Assembly (NCBI GenBank): GCA_026002025.1
Contig: BOAU01000099.1
Coordinates: 1-6,318 of the forward strand
From: Spirochaetia bacterium
GTDB lineage: Bacteria > Spirochaetota > Spirochaetia > Treponematales > Breznakiellaceae
Direction of reading: 5' to 3'
DNA length: 6,318 nt
Numbering within the stretch: position 1 is the stretch's first letter; the number at the start of each line of letters is the position of its first letter. The notes below the pieces were generated by a model that did not search any database, had not been told where the DNA came from, and saw nothing but the letters and a program-made list of their open reading frames with translations. A program made the position numbers and the translations under genes. Below, in pieces: positions 1-5,821 of the stretch.

Positions 1-330
1 CTCATCAAAGAATACAACCTGTCCCCCGCCAAGGTTGCTGAGGAAATCCAGCTCAGCCAGTCAAGTATCAGACTTTTGATCACCCAAAAGCTGAAGGTCT
101 CTACCTCTATCGCGCTTCGCCTTGCCAAATACTTTGGCAAGCCCGTTGAATACTGGATTGATTTACAGAGTTCCTATGATCTGGCGGAAGCCGGTAAGGA
201 CGCCAAGTTATCCGCAGTTTTGAAAAGCATCCCCAAGGCCAAAAAACAGCCCCCGAAGACAAAAGCGGTTAAAGCCGCCCCTGCCAAGGCTGCAAAAAAA
301 GGCGGCCGGAAACCCCGGGCAAAAAAATAA
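1..330 (+). CDS. higA: HigA-family addiction-module antitoxin with basic C-terminal tail (5' truncated)
   Basis: This is an XRE/HigA-type helix-turn-helix protein that would bind its own operator and neutralise a HigB-type mRNA-cleaving toxin. The reading frame is open from base 1 and already inside the HTH domain, so the N-terminus is missing and 109 residues are visible. Visible residues 1-40 carry the HTH helices (LSPAKVAEEIQLSQSSI). Residues 37-62 (IALRLAKYFG, YWIDLQSSYDLA) match the HigA signature ALRLAkaFG..peFWLnLQaaYDLA closely. Residues 75-109 form a low-complexity tail of Lys, Ala and Pro ending in GGRKPRAKK, which resembles an AT-hook; most HigA proteins stop soon after the YDLA segment. 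The TTG at 76 is not the start, because family homology continues upstream of it. The toxin gene normally precedes higA and would lie outside the window. The gene converges on mutS2. The family call is firm; the role of the tail is unknown. Confidence 0.85.
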   Translation, partial: LIKEYNLSPAKVAEEIQLSQSSIRLLITQKLKVSTSIALRLAKYFGKPVEYWIDLQSSYDLAEAGKDAKLSAVLKSIPKAKKQPPKTKAVKAAPAKAAKKGGRKPRAKK

Positions 331-336
331 ACAGAA

Positions 337-423
337 TTTAACCACGAACCACACGGACAGCACGGACAAAAGAAAAGATAGGGAAGTACGAGTCCGTGAG
401 GGTCAGTGTGGTCCGTGGTTAAA
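337..423. repeat. Long imperfect palindrome, copy 1 of a dispersed repeat
   Basis: The left arm (337-367) pairs with the right arm (392-423). There is a 10-bp perfect outer stem (337-346 with 414-423), then 348-354 with 406-412, 356-358 with 402-404, and a perfect 7-bp inner stem (361-367 with 392-398). Base 399 is one of a few bulged or mismatched bases. The loop (368-391) is purine-rich. The arms are built from degenerate units resembling CCACACGGAC. The element fills almost the whole gap between higA (stop at 330) and mutS2 (stop at 428). T-rich sequence follows the stem on both strands, so it may end transcription from both sides. A related copy lies at 2961-3048. It could be a MITE-like or REP-like element; no transposase is present. 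Confidence 0.85.
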
Positions 424-427
424 TCTT

Positions 428-2914
428 TTATTTTAAAATCACCTCTGTTCTGCCGAAGCCCCCGAGTTCGGGGCGGGAAAAATAGTAATCCGCAACGGCG
501 CTTTCATTCCGAAGATAATCGTGGACACCTTTCTGAAGTATCCCCTCCCCTTTTCCGTGAATTACCGTGAATTCGTGGAGGCCGCCGAGGACTGCGGCAT
601 CGATCTGACGGCGTAACGCGTCCATTGCTTCTTCAAAGCGCATACCCCGAAGGCTCAGCTCAAGTCTTGCGGATGGAGAAGCGGCCAGATCCGCCGCGCT
701 GATCAGGGGTTTCCGTTCTTCCGCGGAGGGACGAACCGGAACAAGATCCTTTTCGCTCATGCTCATTTTAAGGGAACCGATTTCCACAATCCACGAAGCG
801 CCGCCTGCGGTATCACCGGCCTTTTTGTCCGGCCGGATAATGCGGCCCCGGCGCTTGTGTTCCCCGGCGAGTACTTCTGTTCCCGGCGCAAGGATTAGCA
901 ACGCTTCTCCGGCGCTTGATCCGCTGCGGCCTTTTCCGCCCGATTTTCCGCCGACAGTATTTCTGCGGGTTCCTTCACCGGCGGCCTCTGCGGCCGCTGT
1001 CTCAATACGGCGGCGTTCACCGTCAATGTCCTGCTGTTCCGCTTCCAGAACCGCGTCTTCCGCATTCACGGCGGCTTCCAGGTCCCGCAGGAAATCTTTT
1101 ACTTTAACCGTCTTTTCCCGGCTCAGTTCCCCTTCCCGCACTTCCCGGACCAAATTCTCCAAAGTCTTTCTGCTTTCCGAAAGCAGCGCATGGAGCCGCC
1201 CCATGCCGCCGGCCTTTATCTCCGCTTCCTTCTGCCGGAGCCGCAGTTCTTTCAGGTCCGCCTTGCGCCGATCCTCCCGGAGCTTGAGTTCCTCTTCCCG
1301 GGCGCTTTCGGTAGCGGCGTTGAGTTCCTGATGCTTTTCCTTGAGCCCCGTGATAAGGGCCGACACATCGGAACGTTCCTCCGCAATGTAGGATCGCGCC
1401 CGGCTGATAATGTCCGCGGAAAGGCCGTTGCGGGCGGCGATATCCACCGCCCGGCTTTCACCGGGAACACCCATGAGGATGCGGTAGGTCGGCGAAAGGG
1501 TGCGGCCGTCAAATTCCATGGAGGCGTTTTCAACTCCCTCATGGGTGTAGCCGTAATTTTTCAGGACCCCGTGGTGGGTGGTGGCAATGAGCCATGCCTG
1601 TTTTTCGATCAGATGATCCAGGATTGCCATGGCAATGGCGCTCCCCTCTTCGGGGTCCGTGCCGGACCCGAGTTCGTCAAGGAGCACGAGAGAATTACTG
1701 CCGGCCTTTGCGGCGATGTCCGCAATATTGGTCATATGTGCGGAAAAGGTTGAAAGGGACTGACTGATTGACTGCTCATCCCCGATATCCGCGTAAACAC
1801 CGTCGAACACCGGCAGCGCCGTTCCTTCGGCGGCGGGCAGGGCGAGGCCGCACTGGTTCATCAGGGCAAAGAGCCCCGTTGTTTTAAGGGCCACGGTCTT
1901 GCCCCCCGTGTTCGGCCCGGTGACGATCACCGTGCGGATACCGGGGGCCATGGTGATATCAATGGGCACCGCGGATGAGCCCAGCAGGGGATGCCGGGCC
2001 TGCTTTAAAATCAGGGACGGAACTCCGTCAACAGCATTACTGTCGGCGGCAAAGTGCCCCCTTATCTCAAAGGAGTACCGGGCCTTTGCCCGCAGACACT
2101 CAAGGCGCAGTATTCCTGCGTGAAAAGCGGCAAGGCTTTCCCGGTGTTCCGCGATACGGCCGGTCATCTCACGGAGGACCCGGTGTATTTCGGCGTCGAG
2201 CCTGCGCTGTTCAATAAGGATGTCGTTGTTCTTTTCTACCGATTCCTCAAGTTCGATAAACAGGGTCTGTCCGGTGGCGGAAACCTCGTGGACAATGCCC
2301 TTGATGCGGCCCCGGTAATTGGCCTTTACCGCAAGCACCGTGCGGCCGTCCCGCTGGGAGGGCACCGTTGACTGAAGCATCCGCCGGGTCTCTTCGTTTC
2401 CGGTATACCGGGAAACAGAGGCTTCCAAATCCGCGCTTAAACTCTGAATCCGCCGCCTTATGGCCCGGAATTCAGGTAGGTCCCGCAGATTGCCGTCCTT
2501 TTCCAGTACCCGGAACACCTCCGCCGCAACAGCGGAACAATCGGGAATCTCCTGTAGTAACAGTGTTCCTTTTGAGAGCCACTCAACAAGATTCGCCCCC
2601 CGCTGAACAAAAAGGCCGATCGCGTAGGCTTCTTCCAGTTCAAGGCTGGTCCCTTCCACATTGAGTTTGGGAAGCAGGAAACCTATGCCGGGGATGCCCT
2701 CCCGCTTTTCCCCGTCAGCGGCGTTGATCCGGTCAAGCACAACGGAAACCTGGGCCTTTAGTTCTGCTACGGCAGCAGGATCAGTGAGGGGCTTTTCTTC
2801 AAGGATGATGGCCGCCGCTTCTTCGCTCATGGAACAGCGGGCAGTGCGGCTGATAATCTCCTGATACTCAAGGAGCCTGAAAGTCCGTTCGTTCATTTTT
2901 GAATTGTGGGTCAA
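428..2914 (-). CDS. mutS2: MutS2: ATPase with C-terminal Smr domain
   Basis: MutS2 is a cytoplasmic MutS-family ATPase without the mismatch-recognition domain. The family binds branched DNA and limits recombination; in Bacillus it also acts on collided ribosomes. The 828 residues compare with about 780 for typical members. The core and lever region (about 1-310) is followed by the ATPase: Walker A GPNTGGKT at 333-340, the dimer-interface segment DIGDEQSISQSLSTFSAHM at 376-394, Walker B LVLLDELGSGTDPEEG at 409-424 and ATTHH at 444-448. A charged coiled coil spans about 515-640. A Gly/Ser-rich linker lies at 654-669, a KOW-like segment at about 674-727, and the Smr domain at about 750-828 with HGKGEGIL at 786-793. 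The usual LDLRG motif reads LSLRG (Ser754). The start is TTG at 2914, preceded by AAAGG at 6 nt. ATG at 2896 (MNERTF) looks like other MutS2 N-termini but has no Shine-Dalgarno, so the start is uncertain. Palindromic repeats flank the gene. Confidence 0.97.
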   Translation of the reverse strand: MTHNSKMNERTFRLLEYQEIISRTARCSMSEEAAAIILEEKPLTDPAAVAELKAQVSVVLDRINAADGEKREGIPGIGFLLPKLNVEGTSLELEEAYAIGLFVQRGANLVEWLSKGTLLLQEIPDCSAVAAEVFRVLEKDGNLRDLPEFRAIRRRIQSLSADLEASVSRYTGNEETRRMLQSTVPSQRDGRTVLAVKANYRGRIKGIVHEVSATGQTLFIELEESVEKNNDILIEQRRLDAEIHRVLREMTGRIAEHRESLAAFHAGILRLECLRAKARYSFEIRGHFAADSNAVDGVPSLILKQARHPLLGSSAVPIDITMAPGIRTVIVTGPNTGGKTVALKTTGLFALMNQCGLALPAAEGTALPVFDGVYADIGDEQSISQSLSTFSAHMTNIADIAAKAGSNSLVLLDELGSGTDPEEGSAIAMAILDHLIEKQAWLIATTHHGVLKNYGYTHEGVENASMEFDGRTLSPTYRILMGVPGESRAVDIAARNGLSADIISRARSYIAEERSDVSALITGLKEKHQELNAATESAREEELKLREDRRKADLKELRLRQKEAEIKAGGMGRLHALLSESRKTLENLVREVREGELSREKTVKVKDFLRDLEAAVNAEDAVLEAEQQDIDGERRRIETAAAEAAGEGTRRNTVGGKSGGKGRSGSSAGEALLILAPGTEVLAGEHKRRGRIIRPDKKAGDTAGGASWIVEIGSLKMSMSEKDLVPVRPSAEERKPLISAADLAASPSARLELSLRGMRFEEAMDALRRQIDAAVLGGLHEFTVIHGKGEGILQKGVHDYLRNESAVADYYFSRPELGGFGRTEVILK

Positions 2915-2958
2915 ATTGGGCCTTTTTTCAAGGCTTCCCGGACCGCAATGCTCATGTT

Positions 2959-3044
2959 AAAAAAACCACAGACCACGCCGACCCTCACAGACAAAAGGAA
3001 AAGAATTCAAAATAAGAGTCTGTGCTGTCCGTGAGGTCAGTGGT
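2959..3044 (-). terminator. Possible intrinsic terminator formed by repeat copy 2, downstream of rsgA
   Basis: Read on the minus strand, the copy 2 stem-loop ends in GTGGT and is followed at once by seven T residues (complement of 2959-2965), which is the shape of a rho-independent terminator. It lies about 58 nt after the rsgA stop and would separate the operon upstream from mutS2. The stem is long and imperfect with a 25-nt loop, so efficiency cannot be judged by eye. Confidence 0.4.
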
Positions 3045-3048
3045 TAAA
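2961..3048. repeat. Long imperfect palindrome, copy 2 of the dispersed repeat
   Basis: The left arm (2961-2992) pairs with the right arm (3018-3048): 2965-2969 with 3040-3044, 2971-2974 with 3035-3038, 2980-2982 with 3027-3029, and a perfect 7-bp inner stem (2986-2992 with 3018-3024). The loop at 2993-3017 is purine-rich and starts AAAAGGAAAAGA, like copy 1. The inner stem reads CACAGAC/GTCTGTG where copy 1 has CACGGAC/GTCCGTG, so both sides of one pair changed together. The right arm, reverse-complemented, matches the left arm of copy 1 at 27 of 31 bases. The element occupies most of the 187-base gap between rsgA (stop at 3102) and mutS2 (start at 2914); nothing else is recognisable in that gap. 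Confidence 0.82.
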
Positions 3049-3101
3049 TTCTTCTTAAGTATACGCATATGATGACAGACACCTTTTTTCTAAGCCTCGA
3101 A

Positions 3102-4052
3102 TCAGTCAGCATAGTTTTTCCCCAATAGTTCATCCTGTATGCGGAGGAAACTTTCGTAGCGATCCTCGTGGATGACCCCGGCGGCCACGGCCTCCATGAT
3201 CTTGCAGCCCGGTTCGGTCCGGTGCGAACAGGAAAGCCCGTAGGTACACTTGCCCGCCAATGGGGCAAATTCCCGCATGTGGAAGATCAGGTCCGCAGAC
3301 CCCACCCCGTCGGGAACAAAGCGGCGGATTCCCGGCGTATCGATCAAAAAAGTTCCATCAGAAATTTCCACCATGCTTGCCTGTGTAGTAGTATGATTGC
3401 CCCGATCGTATTTTTCGTTGAGGGCCCCCACCCGGATATTCGAGTCCGGGATCAGTGCATTGATGATACTTGACTTGCCAACTCCGGACTGCCCCACCAG
3501 TACAGAAAAACGGCCCTGAATCAGGCGCCGCAGTTTTGCCATGCCTTCGCCGGTTTTGGCGGAAACGCAGAGCGCCTGATACCCGATGCGGCGGAAATCC
3601 TCAAGCCGTTCTTCCACATCAAGGGCCTCAGCTTCTTCATCAATTAAATCATATTTGTTGCAGAGGATCACGGGCGGTATTCCGGCGGCGTCCGCCTGGA
3701 GAAGGACCCGGTCAAGGAAACGCGGCCTGAACGGAGGTGACGCGGGGGTGGTGACGCAGAGCACCAGATCCGCGTTGGCCGCAAGGATCTGGGAAGCGGT
3801 TGAATGAACCGCCCCCAGCCCCTTGGGGTTTTTCCGGGTAAACACATTCCGCCTTTTCTCAAAGTCCAGGATCATCCCCGTTCCGGGATGGGCCGGATCG
3901 GTCTCAATAATCACCCAGTCCCCCGGCGCCAGGGGATTGTAGTATCCCTCCGTACCTTTAAGAATTTTCCCCTTGATGCGGCATTCAATATTGGCGGCAT
4001 CAATTCTCACGGTGAAAATATTCCAGGAGCTCCTGATAACCATGCCCCTCAT
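3102..4052 (-). CDS. rsgA: RsgA: ribosome small-subunit-dependent GTPase
   Basis: RsgA (YjeQ/EngC) is a circularly permuted GTPase that binds the 30S subunit late in its assembly and releases on GTP hydrolysis. The 316 residues are close to the usual size. An N-terminal OB-fold spans about 1-80 (including RKNPKGLGAVHSTASQILAA). The permuted G motifs follow in the order expected of the family: G4 NKYD at 132-135, G5 SAKTG at 164-168, G1 GQSGVGKSS at 187-195, G2 in NHTTTQ at about 219-224 and G3 DTPG at 238-241. The C-terminal zinc site is Cys269, Cys275, His277 and Cys283. Its first spacing is CX5C, where the Escherichia coli protein has CX4C. The start is ATG at 4052, with GGGGA 6 nt upstream, and overlaps the murI stop as ATGA (4049-4052), suggesting translational coupling. 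Palindrome copy 2 follows the gene. Confidence 0.97.
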   Translation of the reverse strand: MRGMVIRSSWNIFTVRIDAANIECRIKGKILKGTEGYYNPLAPGDWVIIETDPAHPGTGMILDFEKRRNVFTRKNPKGLGAVHSTASQILAANADLVLCVTTPASPPFRPRFLDRVLLQADAAGIPPVILCNKYDLIDEEAEALDVEERLEDFRRIGYQALCVSAKTGEGMAKLRRLIQGRFSVLVGQSGVGKSSIINALIPDSNIRVGALNEKYDRGNHTTTQASMVEISDGTFLIDTPGIRRFVPDGVGSADLIFHMREFAPLAGKCTYGLSCSHRTEPGCKIMEAVAAGVIHEDRYESFLRIQDELLGKNYAD

Positions 4053-4882
4053 GTTTGATCCCCAAATGAAGAGAGGCTGAAGCCCAGATCATCCACCCAG
4101 AATTTCCAGGATGATTCCGGCGTCCCGCCGGTGACGAGAAAACGGTTTGCCCGATCCGCGGCATTAAGGCCGGCCGAATCCACGGCGCGCAGCCTGTTGC
4201 CATCCTCATCTAAAATAGATTCAATGCGCCGGGAAACGCCCTCAACGGAATCGTATATGTTGATGCCGGGAGCCGCTTCCCGGCGGAACTCGTCAAGGAG
4301 AAAAAGAAAATGGGTGCAGCCCAGCACCACGGCGTCAACACCGGCGGCGCGGAACCGATCCAGATATGAACGAACCATTTTTAGTTTTTCCGCTTCGCCG
4401 GCAAGGGTATAACGGTACTCGATAAACTCAACAAGTTCCGGCGCGGCAATGCCGTGCAAAACGCAATGCGGCCCGTATTTGGCGGCAAGTTCCGCGATAT
4501 AGGGGTCCTCGATGGTCCGCGCGGTGCCCAGCACTCCCACCCTGCCCTTTTGCGATTCGGTCACCGCGGGCTTTACCGCCGGGACGGTCCCCACAAAGGG
4601 AAGCTCCGGGAAAAATGAGCGGAGCGCGGAAATGGTGGAAACCGTAGCGGTATTGCAGGCAACCACGGCGATTTTGGGATCAAAACGGGCAATCGTTTTT
4701 TCGATGAGGGATTGAAGGATGAGGATGAGTTCTTCGCGGCTCCGTTTTCCGTAGGGAAAGTTGGCCCGGTCCGCAAGGTAGATGATTTTCTCGCCGCTAT
4801 TGCGCTTAAGGAAATGACGGCAATAGGGAATGCCGCCGACCCCGGAATCCAGAAAAAGTATGGGCCGCGTTTTCATAATCAT
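4049..4882 (-). CDS. murI: Glutamate racemase
   Basis: This cytoplasmic, cofactor-independent racemase makes D-glutamate for the peptidoglycan stem peptide. The 277 residues match the family length. The diagnostic motifs are present: FLDSGVGG at 10-17 with the conserved Asp12 and Ser13, FPYGKRS at 42-48, VVACNTATV at 73-81 with catalytic Cys76, and VVLGCTHF at 185-192 with the second catalytic pair Cys189 and His191. All catalytic positions are intact, so the enzyme should be active. The start is ATG at 4882, inside an ATGA overlap with the stop of the upstream small protein (4879-4882). ATG at 4876 (third codon) is also possible, and neither has a strong Shine-Dalgarno, which fits translational coupling. 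The stop overlaps the rsgA start in the same way. Aspartate racemase is a distant alternative, but the motifs and length favour MurI. Confidence 0.96.
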   Translation of the reverse strand: MIMKTRPILFLDSGVGGIPYCRHFLKRNSGEKIIYLADRANFPYGKRSREELILILQSLIEKTIARFDPKIAVVACNTATVSTISALRSFFPELPFVGTVPAVKPAVTESQKGRVGVLGTARTIEDPYIAELAAKYGPHCVLHGIAAPELVEFIEYRYTLAGEAEKLKMVRSYLDRFRAAGVDAVVLGCTHFLFLLDEFRREAAPGINIYDSVEGVSRRIESILDEDGNRLRAVDSAGLNAADRANRFLVTGGTPESSWKFWVDDLGFSLSSFGDQT

Positions 4883-5172
4883 TTGAAAAGATCGTCAAAG
4901 GCGGACTTTGCCGATGCAGCCCTGGCTTGATCTTTTTTTTGTCCCGTTGTTACAGAACGGTATTTTGGATTAAGGGAAAACCAGTCGCAGAAATTGGCGG
5001 TTTCCTTTTCAACAGGGGGCTCGGCGGAGGATTCCCCGCAGTCCCCACGGGAACCGGGAAGATAGAAGCGGCAGTTCCTGCATGAACGGAGATCCTTCCC
5101 GCATTCATCGCAGCGAAGGGAACGGCCCAGAGGTTCTTCAATAATTACAGGCGATCCGCAGTACCAGCACAT
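4879..5172 (-). CDS. Small Cys-rich zinc-ribbon protein of unknown function
   Basis: This 97-residue soluble protein has eight cysteines in a regular layout: CxxC at 2-5, CxxC at 21-24, CxxC at 31-34, then Cys45 and Cys62. The first two pairs look like one zinc ribbon. The second part, CRNCRFYLPGSRGDC followed by a stretch ending ANFCDWF (59-65), resembles a pattern I recall from small uncharacterised bacterial proteins (C.NC.FY...C...ANFCDYF). I cannot give a function. The tail (about 75-97) is charged and ends in FDDLFK. There is no signal peptide or membrane segment. It is the first gene of the minus-strand operon: ATG at 5172 with a weak AGG about 12 nt upstream, and its stop overlaps the murI start as ATGA. 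The tight coupling points to a housekeeping role, possibly as a zinc-dependent adaptor, but that is inference. Confidence 0.85.
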   Translation of the reverse strand: MCWYCGSPVIIEEPLGRSLRCDECGKDLRSCRNCRFYLPGSRGDCGESSAEPPVEKETANFCDWFSLNPKYRSVTTGQKKDQARAASAKSAFDDLFK

Positions 5173-5215
5173 AGTTTATTCTAACCTGAATTTCATATTT
5201 GACCAAGGGGGAATT
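5173..5215. promoter_or_regulatory. Divergent intergenic region, presumed two-way promoter
   Basis: This 43-base AT-rich gap separates the minus-strand operon from the plus-strand pentapeptide gene, so promoters for both directions should lie here or just inside the flanking genes. On the minus strand, TTGGTC, 17 nt, then TAGAAT could be a -35/-10 pair, but it would start transcription almost at the ATG and give a leaderless message. A TATACT lies further up at 5220-5225 without a convincing -35. I see no clear operator. Confidence 0.35.
5205..5211 (+). promoter_or_regulatory. Ribosome binding site AAGGGGG favouring the TTG start
   Basis: AAGGGGG lies 4 nt before TTG at 5216 and 22 nt before the first ATG at 5234. 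The spacing supports the TTG start, although it is a little short. A weaker GGAG at 5218-5221 lies 12 nt before the ATG, so the ATG start is not excluded. Confidence 0.5.
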
Positions 5216-5821
5216 TTGGAGTATAACGGTAATATGTTTACCATAAGCCCATGCGCCGCAGGCTGCGGACGGCCCGCCATTACCGGTTCCACTACCTGCT
5301 CCATCCATGCGGCGAATCCCGCCTTTGAGGCAAACCGGATCGCCGATTATATTGCCCAAAGGGAGAGCATCAAAAATCTTAACGCCCAGGGCCTGCATTT
5401 TGAGGGGATGGACTTTTCACACCGCATATTTTACGGGTGCAGTTTCAGCGGCGCTTCCTTTTCCATGTGCGTTTTTACCAAGTCCCAAATACGGATGTGT
5501 TTTTTTGATTCGGCTGTTTTTAACAACTGCGACTTTTCGGAATCAAGCATTGAATTTGTAAGTTTCGGGGGCACTACCCTGCGGAACTGCACCTTTGAAG
5601 GCTCGGAACTGGTGCAGATCAATTACGGCGGAAGCGTCATCAGCGAGACCACCTTCAACAATTCCAACCTCTACAACAGCCGCTTTATCAACGCCGATAT
5701 TGAACATTCGGACTTTATCGACTGTAACCTGAAACGGGTCTATTTTATCAGGACCAGGCGGGAAGGGGTTTCCTTCAAATCATCCAACACCGCGGAAGCG
5801 GTATTTGAAATGGGGGAATGA
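5216..5821 (+). CDS. Pentapeptide-repeat protein with N-terminal Cys/His motif
   Basis: This 201-residue protein should fold as a right-handed quadrilateral beta-helix. From residue 62 to 177 a large hydrophobic residue, mostly Phe and otherwise Leu, Ile or Tyr, falls at every fifth position without a break. That gives about 24 consecutive pentapeptides (for example FSGAS, FNNCD, LRNCT, FINAD). The register slips at 182 and returns at 187 and 197. Before the helix, Cys13, Cys17, Cys28 and His31 (CX3CX10CX2H) form a likely zinc knuckle. There is no signal peptide or membrane segment, so it is probably cytoplasmic. Some pentapeptide proteins mimic DNA and bind gyrase, but others have unrelated roles, and nothing here shows which. 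The start is TTG at 5216 on ribosome-site spacing; ATG at 5234 would remove only six residues. The TGA stop is followed directly by the next gene. Confidence 0.88.
   Translation: MEYNGNMFTISPCAAGCGRPAITGSTTCSIHAANPAFEANRIADYIAQRESIKNLNAQGLHFEGMDFSHRIFYGCSFSGASFSMCVFTKSQIRMCFFDSAVFNNCDFSESSIEFVSFGGTTLRNCTFEGSELVQINYGGSVISETTFNNSNLYNSRFINADIEHSDFIDCNLKRVYFIRTRREGVSFKSSNTAEAVFEMGE

Noticed and set aside
76..330. TTG at 76 as a start for an 84-residue protein
   Set aside because: The same frame is open to base 1 and encodes HTH residues upstream, so the true start lies before the window.
337..423. CRISPR array or IS end
   Set aside because: The short units are palindromic arms of one hairpin with no regular repeat/spacer pattern, and there are no cas or transposase genes nearby.
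759..1753. Two long plus-strand open frames (190 and 187 codons) opposite mutS2
   Set aside because: They are antisense to the well-supported MutS2 coiled coil and ATPase, are biased in composition (Ser/Arg/Pro-rich) and show no domain; they come from GC-rich codon usage on the other strand.
5173..5215. Riboswitch or small RNA upstream of the zinc-ribbon/murI operon
   Set aside because: The gap is only 43 bases and shows no stable stem or known aptamer pattern.
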